Assembly: GCF_030272615.1 (NCBI RefSeq)
Contig: NC_081413.1
Location: forward strand, 565,132,510 to 565,196,509
DNA from: Cryptomeria japonica
Taxonomy: Eukaryota > Streptophyta > Pinopsida > Cupressales > Cupressaceae
Length of the DNA: 64,000 nucleotides
Direction of reading: 5' to 3'
The notes below the pieces were generated by a model. It searched no databases. It saw only the letters and a program-made list of their open reading frames with translations, and was not told where the DNA came from. Below, piece after piece: positions 33,878 through 44,639 of the stretch. The translations under genes were made by a program, and so were the position numbers. Every line of letters starts with the position of its first letter. Position 1 is the stretch's first letter.

Positions 33878-35027
33878 TGTAAGAATGTAATTTAGAATTA
33901 GGGTTTCAACTAAGATAATAAAACCACAAAGAATCCCACTTAACCATTACATTGAAAGAGGGGGTAAACCTCATGGATCTATCATTAGACCAAATAAGGA
34001 AAGGGCTGAAATTCTAATTAAATTCACCTTGTTTGCAAGACTCTCTCTTTCTAAATTGAAATGGATTAGTAGTTGTGAAATTAGGGCAAAACAAGGGATA
34101 ATTGAAGTAAATTGTCAAAAACAAACTATAGAAATCCCACAGATCCACAAACTAAGATTTGGGTGAAAGAAGATGTTTAAAACCTATTCCCAAAAGTTTG
34201 ACCTAATTTTTTGGTATCGAGTAGTACAGATTTGCCCTACTCCAAATTTCGCTATGTCAAAATTTGAACCCATTCGTCACTATTGACTCTATCAAAATTC
34301 CTAAGTATAGCTACTACATATATTCCCTACACACAAAAAGAGAGGAAAGGGATTTTCCTTAGGTCAAATCCTAGTTTCAGAATTAACCATGAAATTGAAT
34401 GATAAATGTAATAGAAAAACTGTAACAAGATGCTTTCATTTTGAGAGAAAGACTATATCTGAAATGAAATACTTGTAATTGTATTGTGCATACCTTGATG
34501 AATTTTTTTTTTATACTCATCCAATGGTTTAGGATTTCTTGTATGATGTCCTAATAAAAAAATTCTCATGGATGGCATCTTGATTGTTTGAACTTGACTT
34601 CACTTCTCCTCTAATGCTTGATGAATGCTGGATTACTTGCTCACTTGAATTGGATAGAGTGGAATCAAGATCATTATATGGCTTAGAAGATTGGGTTTCA
34701 AATGATAGGGGTAGACCTCCTTTTACACATGAATGCCCAAATTAATTAAATTTTTGGAGTAGGCCAACATGGGATCAAATTTCCCACTCATTTGAGATGA
34801 CCATTATAAGGCCCAAATTTGGGTCCTAGTTTAGGACTAGGGTGCCCAATGCTCTTGTCTTTAAAATCGGGACTCGAGCTTGAGAAGACAAGGAAGGTGG
34901 TGGAAATGTGCATTTGTGGGGTGGTGTGAGTAGAGTCAAAATAGTTACCAAGCATCAAAAGACAAAGCACCAAGGTGAGGACTAGGTGAGGATAAAATTA
35001 TATGTGGATATAATTTACGATGCTATA
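33878..35027 (-). repeat. 5' LTR of element K
   Basis: The plus strand runs TGTAAGAATG to ...GATGCTATA. The end was placed by alignment with GACACTACA in the other copy, taking a C-to-T change. Identity to 13273-14440 is clear but much lower than in the other LTR pairs, with many small gaps. Confidence 0.75.
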
Positions 35028-35865
35028 GTAACATGAAATTAGGACCTAGGTGAAGAATAACAAAGGTACACTGCCTTAATTACACTAAAAAATTATATTT
35101 ATAATAGAGTATTTAGATGAATCATCTCATGGTGTTGATTATTCAAATCATAGACCAACATGTGATGAGAAGGTTGAAATATTTTTAATTCACTTTTGCC
35201 TTCTTCTGGTCTATTTTCATGATCTAAGGCTACAAATTATATTCCTACATGTTAGAATGGTATAAATACTACTACACATGAGTAAATAACAAAAAAATGA
35301 ATATTCTCAACCAATTATTAAGAAGGAATCAAAATAGAGAGATAACCTAAAGAATCCATTCTTCATCTGAGGTGTTCAAAGATCTAGGGTTTGTACTAAT
35401 GAGATAATATCAACATATATAATTATGATGTATGTTGGTTTTCCACTATCCCTAATTATGATAATGGTGTATACAAGGTCTTTAATAAAGAATATGTGAC
35501 CTTTTGCATTGGGGATAATATTCCTAAATTTGAATGCTTCGCTTGGGATCAACATATTAGTTTTAATAATATTGAGCAACAACGCATGTGTCAAAAAGAT
35601 AACTCTTTCATTACTCAATTTTAGTCTATTCTCGAGATTAAATATTTTTATTTGACATGTGGGAGGAAGAGCTTCCCTATGTAGATCAATAGATAGGTAT
35701 GGCATCATTTTCATCACATTGTGAGATAGAAAGTTTTTCTTTTTGTTTCAACTCATGTCATGAAAAGTTCAGCTACCATGGTAGTAGTGTGCCCTTGTGT
35801 ACAAATAGTACCTTTTTCTCTACAAGTGGTTTTTTGGTGTTGACCTAATTATAAAAAATTATGCT
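35028..35865. other. Anonymous AT-rich DNA
   Basis: I see no gene, LTR end or repeat. The longest open frame (35717-35376, minus, 113 residues) is rich in Ile and Leu, has no known motif and is taken as chance. Confidence 0.6.
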
Positions 35866-36041
35866 TGTTGGGGGATCACTTGTTAGTGTAACAATGAAAT
35901 GGTTGCATTGTTTGTGATGCAACCTAGGTTCAAGTCCCCACCACAACCAAAGTGGTGTGTGAATATACCAGTTTGATCCCACCTTGGTATGAGAAAATTG
36001 ATGGCGGTTGATCTTGGAGGACGTACAGGTGATCTTGGCAA
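35866..36041 (+). repeat. tRNA-like segment, candidate SINE head
   Basis: GGTTCAAGTCC at 35927-35937 fits the pol III B box GGTTCRANYCC. Just before it, GGTTGCA and TGCAACC (35901-35924) form a perfect 7-bp stem around a 10-base loop, in the place of an anticodon arm. A box-A-like TTAGTGTAACAATG starts at 35883, about 45 bases before the B box, a tRNA-like spacing. The tail of a SINE is not seen, because element F follows at 36042; sequence after F (43274 on) may continue it. The normal 7-base anticodon loop is missing, so it is not a working tRNA. Confidence 0.5.
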
Positions 36042-37398
36042 TGATGGTATGATCAAAGAATAAATATTTGGTCAACTACTAAGAGGGGGAGGTGAATCAG
36101 TAGATAAAAAAACCGATACAAACTTCACCAATCAATCTCTTAGGGTAAACTTAGAACTAACAATGAAATAATCTTTGTCAAGATAAAAACTCATAAGATA
36201 AACTGGTTATCTATTACAACAATTTAACAGTAAACATCTTCTTCATTTCTCAATGCTTCCAGTTATCATGACTTATCAAAATAGTTAAGTAGTTAAGTAA
36301 ATCAACCATGAAAACATAACCACAAAAACATTCACCACTTGACACAAATATTTTTGACGTGGAAACACAAATAGTTAAAAACCACAATGAGATGAGACTC
36401 ACAAGATAATATCTAAACTCTTTTGAAGTTTGCCCTGTTAGGAGCCTAACCTGTTAAACCTTTTTTAAAAGTCCTGTTAAGAACTGGTCCTGTTAGGAAT
36501 CACTCGGTTAAGGGATTGACTACAAATGCCTTGTTAGAAGCAATACCCTGTAAGGAGTAACCTCAGTAGAGGATTTGAAAATCCAAACTAATGGACCAAC
36601 TTGTTAGAGGATTTGAATAGCACCAAGATTGTTAGAGCTTACTCGGTTAGGGGATTTCAATTCTGCTGTAATTATTAGAAAACAATAGGAGTTTGTTGAT
36701 CTATCTAAATAGCACTACACTTTCTTGATCAGATCCATTTTATGCTCCTATCTAGCCTTACTCAAACTGCAGATACATCATCCAGTTAGGCAACCACACA
36801 CTCAATTAAACTGTCTATCTCTTTGCCAACTCTCTAAACTAAACAACTTTATCGATCTTAAATACAAATCAATCAGGTCAGTAACACAACAAAAACCTGA
36901 TTCTCATCGAGATTACAAACAAATTCAGTTCAAGTATGACCGTTGGATTACATATAAATCTTTGCACATCAATCAAGGAAACCTTGATCGCTCCTTGATC
37001 ACCACTACATCAAACTTTGAAACTCATCACACGCTTTGCATTAGATGCAATACATTTGCTCATTCCCTAGACAAAAACCATTACAACAACTCACCAAAAT
37101 CTCTTGGAATTGTCTTCATACAATAATCATGCGTGTCATCATCATTACCGCTCATCATCAGATCATAAACCAATATAACCAATAAACTTGATCGGTTAGG
37201 GTTTATCAAAGACAACAGGTAGGGTTTACCGGTTACATCAATAGATAAGATTCATATTGTTACACCGGTTACCAATTATCCTCACAAATTCTTCCTACCT
37301 GTTACAGTAACAATATATCAACAATATCATTACCGGTTCAATAGACATCAATGACAACATAACATATCATTAATTCAATCTTCATGCAAATGCCAACA
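36042..37398 (-). repeat. 3' LTR of element F
   Basis: The plus strand runs TGATGGTATG to ATGCCAACA. It holds 'gagggggaggtgaatca' near 36080 and the hairpin block near 36357-36388. The open frame 36725-37126 (133 residues) recurs in part in the 5' LTR (42739-42987) and has no known domain, so it is LTR sequence. Confidence 0.92.
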
Positions 37399-37770
37399 AT
37401 CTCCCCCTTTGGCATTGATGGCAATACAAATATCAATACCATTGTTTGCTGCATGATTGTGAATAGGAATCCTTGTTTACATTACCAAGTATTTGCATGC
37501 ACTCTTTGTCTTCAGCTTGTCACTAGCTCTCCTTCCATAATCACATAATTCTTCTCCCCCTTTGATAGCAATGCCAAATTGAAAGTAAAACATGTAATGT
37601 CAAATTTTCACTGTGCATCATCAACAATTTACAACATGATGCTCCCCCTGTGGAATAAATCCACTTCTACACCAATCCTTGTAAAATTCTACAAGTAACT
37701 CTGGGACTGATGTAATCTACATCATACTTAATTGACTTCATGAAGAGGGACAAACCCTAACTGACTTCTA
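37399..37770 (-). other. Element F PPT and 3' non-coding region
   Basis: The PPT on the minus strand is AAAGGGGGAGAT (37410-37399), preceded by GCCATCAATGCC. A second box, TTGCTATCAAAGGGGGAGAA, lies near 37552-37572 and a weaker one near 37641. No coding. Confidence 0.8.
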
Positions 37771-38520
37771 AGATACTCAAAAGTAGTCTTAGGCAAAGGT
37801 TTAGTAAAAATATCTTCAAGCTACTCCTTGGTAGAAACATGCTCTAAGATCACATCTTTACTCTGAACTTTTTCCCTCAAGAAATGATACTTCAGTTCAA
37901 TATGCTTGGTTCGTGCATGCAAAAAAGGGTTCTTGGAAATATTTATGGCACTTGTATTATCACATAAAATCTTTATAGGTTCTGAAATCTTCATCTTTAA
38001 ACATTCCAAAATATGCCTCATCCAAATAGCCTATGTGCAATTCATGTAAGTTGCAACATACTCAGCTTCAGTAGTAGATTGTGAAGTACAACTCTTCTTC
38101 TTACTACTCCATGAAACAAGCCTTCCTCCAAGAAAAAATGCTCCACTGGTTGTGCTTTTCCGGTCATCAACATTTCCTGCCCAATCTCCATCTATGTACA
38201 CCTTCAAGTCAAAATTTCCTCCAAATGGATACCATAACCCATAATCAACAGTACCTTTCAAGTATCTAAAAATTCTCTTCGTTGTTATCAGATGTGTTTC
38301 CTTTGGATTTTTCTAGAATCTATCAACTATGCCAACTACATGAGCAATGTCCGGTCTGTTGTGAACAACATAGTGCAATTTTCCAATCATTGACCTATAT
38401 TCCTTCTCATCAACAGATTTGGACTCATCTTCCTTAGACAACTTACAACCTATAGCCATAGGTGTTCCAACCGGTTTACAGTCACTCATGTCAAATGTCT
38501 TTAAGACCTCTTTCACATAC
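37771..38520 (-). pseudogene. Element F RNase H and connection
   Basis: Minus-strand frames give [40 protein letters not shown] (38516-38313), then MKGTVDYGLWYPFGGNFDLK with VYIDGDWAGNVDDRKSTTSG, STTEAEYVATYMNC (38261-38031) and CDNTSAINISKNPFLHARTK (38021-37821). The acidic residues D, E and D are all present. Breaks at 38310, 38265 and 38028 split the protein. The Trp after LKFFRYL-type motif is intact. Confidence 0.88.
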
Positions 38521-39300
38521 TTAGATTGTGTGATGAAAATACAAATTCTTCATTTGTTGTATTTGCAAGCATATGAGAATTTATTTCCCCCACTAAAGAC
38601 ATTTCAAACTCATTTTTCATTTCATCTATAAAATTGTTGCTCATGTCATCATTACCTCCAAATATGATATCATCAACAAATACTTCGCTGACTAGTATTT
38701 GATCTCCTTTAGATTTGAGATATATGTTACTATCATCATTGGTTCTCAAAAAGCCTATCTTCATCAGATGTGTATGAACCTTTTCATACCATGCTCTTGG
38801 TGCCTTCTTTAATCCATATAAATCTTTATGCATTCTGCATAACACATATTTATTATCAGTCAGTGCATAACCATCTGTCTACTCAATGTATACTTCTTCT
38901 TCAAGTATCCCATTCAAAAACATTGACTTAACATCCATCTGGTATACCTTGAACTTCTTGTGTGCAGAAAATGCAAGTAAAGTTTTGACACCTTCCAGTC
39001 TTGCCACTGGTGCAAAAGTTTCACCATATTCTTCTCCTTCCTCTTGTGCATAACCTTTGCATACCAACCTAGCTTTGTTGCGAACCACAACACCATCTTC
39101 ATTCAACTTGTTCCTGAAAACCCACTTAGTCCCTATCACATTTTTATTTACCGGTCGGGGTACTAGGGCACATGTGTTGTTATTCTCAATTTGATCTAAT
39201 TCCTCCTCCATATCTTTAACCCAATTATCATCATCAAATGCCTCCTTAGAAGTTCTTGGTTCAATAGTGGAGATCATGCAAGAATTCTCTCTAATTCTTC
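38521..39300 (-). pseudogene. Element F reverse transcriptase
   Basis: The frame 39277-38879 reads [60 protein letters not shown] and [19 protein letters not shown]; a TAG in the next codons separates it from 38845-38513 with HKDLYGLKKAPRAWYEKVHT and the catalytic FVDDIIFGGNDD. Both active-site Asp remain. A frameshift follows in the block GEINSHMLANT, where family G keeps GEIK. The missing catalytic function is thus due to the frame breaks only. Confidence 0.88.
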
Positions 39301-39559
39301 TTCTGGTTAGTACTCCAGCATCCTTATCCCCAATAATTTGTTAAGGATTTTGATTCAATCTCACATATCTTGGAATAATATGATCATTATCTTCAGGTTC
39401 AGCTTCTTCATTATCATCATCTTCTTCTAAATTTACCTGTTCCGATTGGACTGGTACATCAGTATTTGCTTTGCCGATTTTAGATTTAATATTCTAGTTC
39501 CAAAATCAAAATGCAAGGATTTTCATCATTTTTCTCTTAACTGGTTCCTTCTAAGACTT

Positions 39560-40340
39560 CAAGAAATTCATCTACTCGAACATTAGCACTCTCAACAATT
39601 CTCGGTGTCCGGTTATTAAAACAATTGTAGGCCTTACTATTGGTGGAATAGCTAAGAAATATACCTTAATCACTTTTAGCCTCAAATTTACTAATATAAT
39701 CACCTCTCTTAATAAAAGATTTGCTTCCAAATATTCTAAAATAACTAACATCAAGTGATCTACCATACCAATATTCATAAGGAATCTTGTCCTTACCTCT
39801 CTTTACCAGAATCTAGTTCATAGTGTAGACAATTGTACTGACAAATTCTCTCTAGAAAGTTTTCACTACACCTCCTTGTATCAACATCATCCTAGAAGCT
39901 TCAACAATTGACTAGTTGTTTCTCTTTGCAATACCATTGTATTGTGGTGTCCTCAGTGCAAAAAGTTGCCGCTTGATACCATTTTCTTCATAATACCTAG
40001 TGAATTCCTCAGAAGTAAATTCACCGCCTTGATATGTCCTCAGACACTTTATCTTCTTGCCGCTCTCTTTCTCAGCTAAGGCCTTGAATGCATTGAACTT
40101 ACCAAAAGCTTCAGTCTTATCCTTCAAGAACGTGACCCACATCATCCTTGAGCAATCATCAGTGAAGATCATAAAATATATGTCACCTTGAAGACTTTTT
40201 GTTCTTATTGGTCCACAAAGATCTATATGAACCAAATCTAACAAATACCCTGCTGAAAAAGATTTGCTCTTGAAAGTTGAGGATGTCATCTTTCCCAACT
40301 GACATTCTTTGCACAAAGCATTAACTGGTTTGTCTAACTA
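39560..40340 (-). pseudogene. Element F integrase
   Basis: The frame 40316-39912 has CKECQLGKMTSSTFKSKSFS, LVHIDLCGPIRTKSLQGDIY, FTDDCSRMMWVTFLKDKTEA and TYQGGEFTSEEF. The third acidic site reads YNGIAKRNN: the Glu expected after GIA is Lys, as in element C. The C-terminal part (39900-39560) shows PYEYWYGRSLDVSYFRIFG with the conserved Trp, but with several stops. Region 39300-39560 is linker to RT, acidic and without motif. Confidence 0.85.
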
Positions 40341-40814
40341 AAGTAAACCTCTCACTATCTTGGACTTACTCACTTTAACAATGTTATCAAAGTTTATATG
40401 ATAAAATCTCTTATGCCAAAGCCAACTATCATATATCTTTGCAATTAAAGAATTGTTGACTTTAGGATTAAGATGAAATAAGTTACATTTAGTTTGCTTC
40501 CTGGTTGCAATTAGTTCACCTTTGTTATCATAGATTTTGCACATACCATCTTTAAATTCCCATGGGTATCCTTTGTCATTAAGTTGTGCCATACTCAAAA
40601 GATTGTGCTTTAAACCTTCAACCCAGTAGACTTCATCTGTACTACTCTTCCCATTAAGAGAAATAGTTCCCTTACCTTTAACCATGTAGGGTGAGTCATT
40701 ACAAAATCTTACAACTCCGCCATCAAATTCCTTTAGAGAAAGAAATTTGCTTCGGTCACCGGTCATCTGATGTGAACAACCACTATCAATGATCCAATCA
40801 TCAGAGTTATCCAT
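40341..40814 (-). pseudogene. Element F protease and pre-integrase
   Basis: A 158-residue frame runs MDNSDDWIIDSGCSHQMTGD with intact DSG, VVRFCNDSPYMVKGKGTISL, YWVEGLKHNLLSMAQLNDKG, CKIYDNKGELIATRKQTKCN, and enters the zinc domain at LWHKRFYHINFDNIVKVSKS. In that part the Cys of the FCHINF block is Tyr. The frame is otherwise clean and is separated from gag by a stop near 40835. Confidence 0.88.
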
Positions 40815-40959
40815 CCTAGATACTAATGCCTTCTAGTCTAAAATCTCTTCTTCAATGGCTACAAACACAATGTCTTCATTAGCATCAACATTAGATGCCT
40901 CATCAATGATACCACCATCAACAACAATAAGACAATCTCTTTTGCCTTTACCCTTTTAT

Positions 40960-41830
40960 TTCTTGAATTTCTCTCATTTGTGCTCATTATCACCTTTAGG
41001 ACAATTAGCAGTAATGTGTCCAATCTTGTTACATGCAAAACATTTCAAAGGTAACTTGCCTCTATATTTACCTATACCACTAGGAAACCACTTGGCCAAC
41101 AATGCTTCAAGCTCAACTAAATTGTCTTCATCATCAGCTTCTCTGTTGGATCTTGTTTCATAAGTGTGACTGGCGTCTCTACTTTTTCTCACAGATGGGT
41201 TAGAAATAGAAGCTCTAAATGCACTCATATTTCTGTACACTACCATCATAACCATTTAATTCAAAAGCAATAAGCTTTCCAATGATGGAGTCAAGAGATA
41301 CCTTAGTTTTCTCAATGGACTTCAGCTTCTAAATAGATGCAACTCCAATAGAATGGACCGGTAACAGGGTTCTCAGTACCTTACTGATCACTATGGAATC
41401 TTCTACTTTACCTCCTACACTCTTAATTTCACCGACTCTCTTTTATCCTTTGACCATACTGCTGGATATTCTCACCTTTAGTCATTTGCGTGTCATCAAA
41501 TTTTCCTCTTAGACTCTCCTCTTTGGCAATCTTAACATGTTCATCACCGCTATAAATCTCTTCAAGTTTTTTTGATACCTCATATGCAGTTTCAAGACCA
41601 TGAACATCTACATATTCTGCATCAGACAAAGAATTGATAATATCCTCCAATGCTTGATGATTTTCTTGTTTCTATTTCTTCTAATCATCAGTCAATATCC
41701 TAGTAGGTGTAATATACTTAGTATCGACATGTCCCCAATACTGGCTTCCCAAGGTCTTGATATAAATTTTCATTCTATCACTCCATATCCTGTAGTTCTC
41801 TTTATTAAACTTTAGACCTTCCTTGTTCAT
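40960..41830 (-). pseudogene. Element F gag
   Basis: The start is ATG 41830 (MNKEGLKFNKENYRIWSDRM), about 60 bases from the PBS. Two TAG codons stand where G has Gln (DDQKKEQ) near residue 49-52. The frame 41650-41429 reads VSKKLEEIYSGDEHVKIAKE and then loses a base or more in KEIVSEIK. The knuckle CFACNKIGHITANCPKGD at about 41040-40985 is complete. A 3' acidic/basic tail follows. Four or more lesions inactivate it. Confidence 0.85.
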
Positions 41831-41890
41831 CGTAATCTGCAAAATCTTTACCTCAAGTTGTTAGGCATAGACCTTAGAGGACCTATAATG

Positions 41891-41901
41891 GTCTGATACC
41901 A
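41891..41901 (-). other. Element F primer-binding site
   Basis: The minus strand reads TGGTATCAGAC, two bases inside the LTR, one base different from the TGGTATCAGAG of the other families. Confidence 0.9.
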
Positions 41902-41903
41902 AT

Positions 41904-43268
41904 TGATGGTATGATGAAAGAATAAGTATCCGATCAACTACTGAGGGGGGGGTGAATCGGTAGATAGAAAAATTGATACAAACTTCACCAATCAATCTCT
42001 CAAACTAAACTTAGAACTAAAAATGAAATAATCTTTGTCAAGATAAAACTCATAAGATAAATTGGTTGTCTATTACAATAATTTAACAGTAAACATCCTC
42101 TTCATTTCTCAATGCTTCCAGTTATCATGACTTATCAAAATAGTTAAGTAGTTAAGTAAATCAACCATGAAAACATAACCACAAAAACATTCACCACTTG
42201 ACACAAATATTTTTGACGTGAAAACCCAAATAGGTAAAAACCATAGTGAGATGAGACTCACAAGATAATATCTAAACTCTTCTAAAGTTTGCCCTGTTAG
42301 GAGCCTACCCTGTTAAAGCTTTACAAAAATTCTTGTTAATAACTGATCCTATTAGGAATCACCCGGTTAAGGGATTGACTACAAATGCCTTGTTAGAAGC
42401 AATGCCCTGTAAGGAGTAACCTCGATAGAGGATTTGAAAATCCAAACTAATGGACCACCTTGTTAGAGGATTTGAATAGCACCAAGCTTGTTAGAGATTA
42501 CCAAGTTAGGGGATTTCAATTCTTCTATAATTGTTAGAAAATAATAGGAGTTTGTTGATCTATTTGAATAGAACTACACTTTCTTGATCAGATCCATTTT
42601 ATGCTCCTATCTGGCTTTACTCAAACTGCAGATACATCATCCAGTTAGGCACCCACACACTCAATTGAACTGTGTCTATCTCTTTGCCAACTCTCTAAAC
42701 TAAACAACTTCATCGACCTTAAATACAAATCAATCAGGTTGGTAACACAACAAAAACCTAATTCTCATCGAGATTACAAACAAATTCAGTTCAAGTATGA
42801 CCATTGGATTACATATAAATCTTTGCACATCAATCAAGAAAACCTTGATCACTCCTTGATCACCACTACATCGAACTTTGAAACTCATCACATGCTTTGC
42901 ATTAGATGCAATACATTTTCTCATTCCCTAGATAAAAACTGTTACAACAACTCGCCAAAATCTCTTGGAATTGTCTTCATACAATAATCATGTGTGTCAT
43001 CATTATTACCGCTCATCATCAAATCATAAATTAATATAACCAATAAACTTGATCACTTAGGGTTTATCAAAAACAACAGGTAGGGTTTACCGGTTACATC
43101 AATAGATAAGGTTTATACCATTACACTGGTTATCAATTCTCCTCACAAATTATTCCTACTAGTTACAGTAACAATATTGCAACATTATAAACAATATCAT
43201 TATCAATTCAATAGACATCAATGACAACATAACATATCATTAATTCAATCTTTATGCAAATGCCAATA
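41904..43268 (-). repeat. 5' LTR of element F
   Basis: It is 1,365 bases from TGATGGTATG to ATGCCAATA in plus reading. The hairpin block is near 42216-42247. It carries several T or A changes relative to the 3' LTR, in line with C-to-T decay. Confidence 0.92.
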
Positions 43269-43273
43269 GGCAG

Positions 43274-43720
43274 ACGTGTGGATTGACTGACCATTCTCAA
43301 CCCTTGTTGGGCTAGTGTGCTCACGGACCCTATTCCTCATAGGAATGCGGTACTCGCGGATCCAGTTTCTCGTTGGTGTGTGTTTCTTGTGGACTTATGT
43401 CGGACCCACATGGGTCTTTCATGTCTGATGGTTTTGTATCGGGCCCTCACAAGTCTTTCACCTCTACTAGTTCATGGTCCCTATTGGGATACCATGCTCA
43501 TGGTTCTGCATTGTTGGTCTCAAAGATATAAGGTTGAGGAAGGCACCAAAGGAGAGATAATGGTGTAAGATAAATGTCGTAAAAATTGAGGATGATACCC
43601 CTCAACAATGTGGTCTCACTGGTTCATAGCTCTAGTCAAAAGTGACTACCGGTCAAAAACAAATGATGCCTGATCTATCATCAAATAAATCAAGTATGTA
43701 CATGTTTTGTGGTTGCCCTA
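43274..43720. other. GC-richer flank of element F, unknown
   Basis: The sequence after F is less AT-rich than its surroundings, with CpGs (GCGGTACTCGCGGATCC near 43345). Short phrases recur with changes, such as 'acggaccctattcctca', 'cggacccacatgggtc', 'cgggccctcacaagtc' and 'atggtccctattggg' between 43322 and 43492, at steps of about 40-70 bases. I see no protein; the 83-residue frame at 43317-43568 is not like any family known to me. It may be the other half of the element into which F inserted. Confidence 0.4.
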
Positions 43721-44639
43721 TAGTAGCAAAGTTCATAGTAAGGTAATTCTTGACTACATAGGAAATATATGTTGCTTAATGTATGCAAGTAGAAACCTAA
43801 GTTGTAATTAGGTAACGAAAGAAACCACAGGTTAAGGGAGACTAGTTCCTTTAGAAGGTTTGTCTTTGATAGAGGCAAGCTATGGTAGCCCACATTTATT
43901 TGTAAACCTTCTACATATTAGTCTAGTTTTTCTTATTTTATAAGAAGTTTTGTTGCAAACTCTATATTATCCTAAAGGGATGCATTATCTAGGTTTCTAC
44001 CATTTTCATCCAATTGTATTATGCACATGTCCAAAAATAATAATTGAGCTAATCCCTCTTCATTGTGATCCATGTGAATCTAGGCCCAATGCATAGATAA
44101 GATTTTGGGTTGTCACATATTTAATAAGAAAACATCTTGGAAAAGTTGCCAAATTGTTGACACTTTGAACCACCTTTATTTTTATACTGCTAATAATTGA
44201 TCTAAGAGATCTTTGTGGGATTTTGGGTCAATTGTACTTCTATGTTATGTTTTTTCCTTCCCTTGCCATAGTCAGTTACTCAAAACTCAAAATTATGAAA
44301 ATTAGCCAAATGTGGAAGCATTTTTAACATTCCATCATGTAGATTTCTCAAATGGGTACTCCTAGTTTTTAATTTACAAAAAAATATATGAAAATGACAA
44401 TTTATGGCCCGTCACATCTTTTCCTAATTCTAAAAACTACCACTAACATTGACAGTGATTTTCAAAACCTCTGATGGCCTCTCAGTTCTTGATGAGATTT
44501 AAACCACTAACACAGGCCAAAATGGGCAAGATACATGAATTTTTGAATGGTATCTTGTAAAATGAATTATTTAGTGACTTATTGTAATTTGAAATATTTT
44601 AGGACAAAATAAGTCATGTTCTAGCCAATTAGTGCTTTT
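43721..44639. other. Anonymous AT-rich DNA
   Basis: No gene, LTR end or clear repeat was recognised. The word 'accactaac' recurs several times between 44445 and 44660, which may be the worn edge of the repeat array that follows. Confidence 0.55.

Larger units (their letters stand above)
13273..35027 (-). mobile_element. Ty3/gypsy-type element K, gag only, split by elements C and B
   Basis: Two diverged LTR copies (13273-14440 and 33878-35027) flank a minus-strand interior that becomes continuous once C (15880-23562) and B (26252-33435) and one copy of each target duplication are taken out. That leaves about 4.5 kb of interior and about 6.9 kb in total. The interior codes a gypsy-like gag and a protease-like stretch, but I find no reverse transcriptase, RNase H or integrase. 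The missing genes cannot be in the gaps, since both insertions have perfect duplications. The LTRs differ much more than those of C or B, as expected for the host element. No terminal duplication is left (TCTTA left, GTAAC right). Confidence 0.7.
36042..43268 (-). mobile_element. Ty1/copia element F, full length
   Basis: The element is 7,227 bases, with LTRs at 36042-37398 and 41904-43268. The flanking five bases are GGCAA (36037-36041) and GGCAG (43269-43273), a duplication with one change. The right LTR ends CCAATA where the left has CCAACA, again one C-to-T change. All copia domains are recognisable on the minus strand, with several stops and frameshifts. It belongs to the same family as G. 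LTRs differ at very roughly 8% of positions by eye. Confidence 0.92.

Noticed and set aside
35901-35945. A functional tRNA gene
   Set aside because: The loop in the anticodon position has ten bases instead of seven, and no acceptor stem can be formed; a tRNA-derived repeat is more likely.
36725-37126. 133-codon open frame in the F 3' LTR, partly repeated at 42739-42987
   Set aside because: It is repeated because it lies in the paired LTRs, not because it is a gene; there is no known domain.
43317-43568. 83-codon frame in the flank of F as a small gene
   Set aside because: The text follows the recurring nucleotide phrases and shows no domain.
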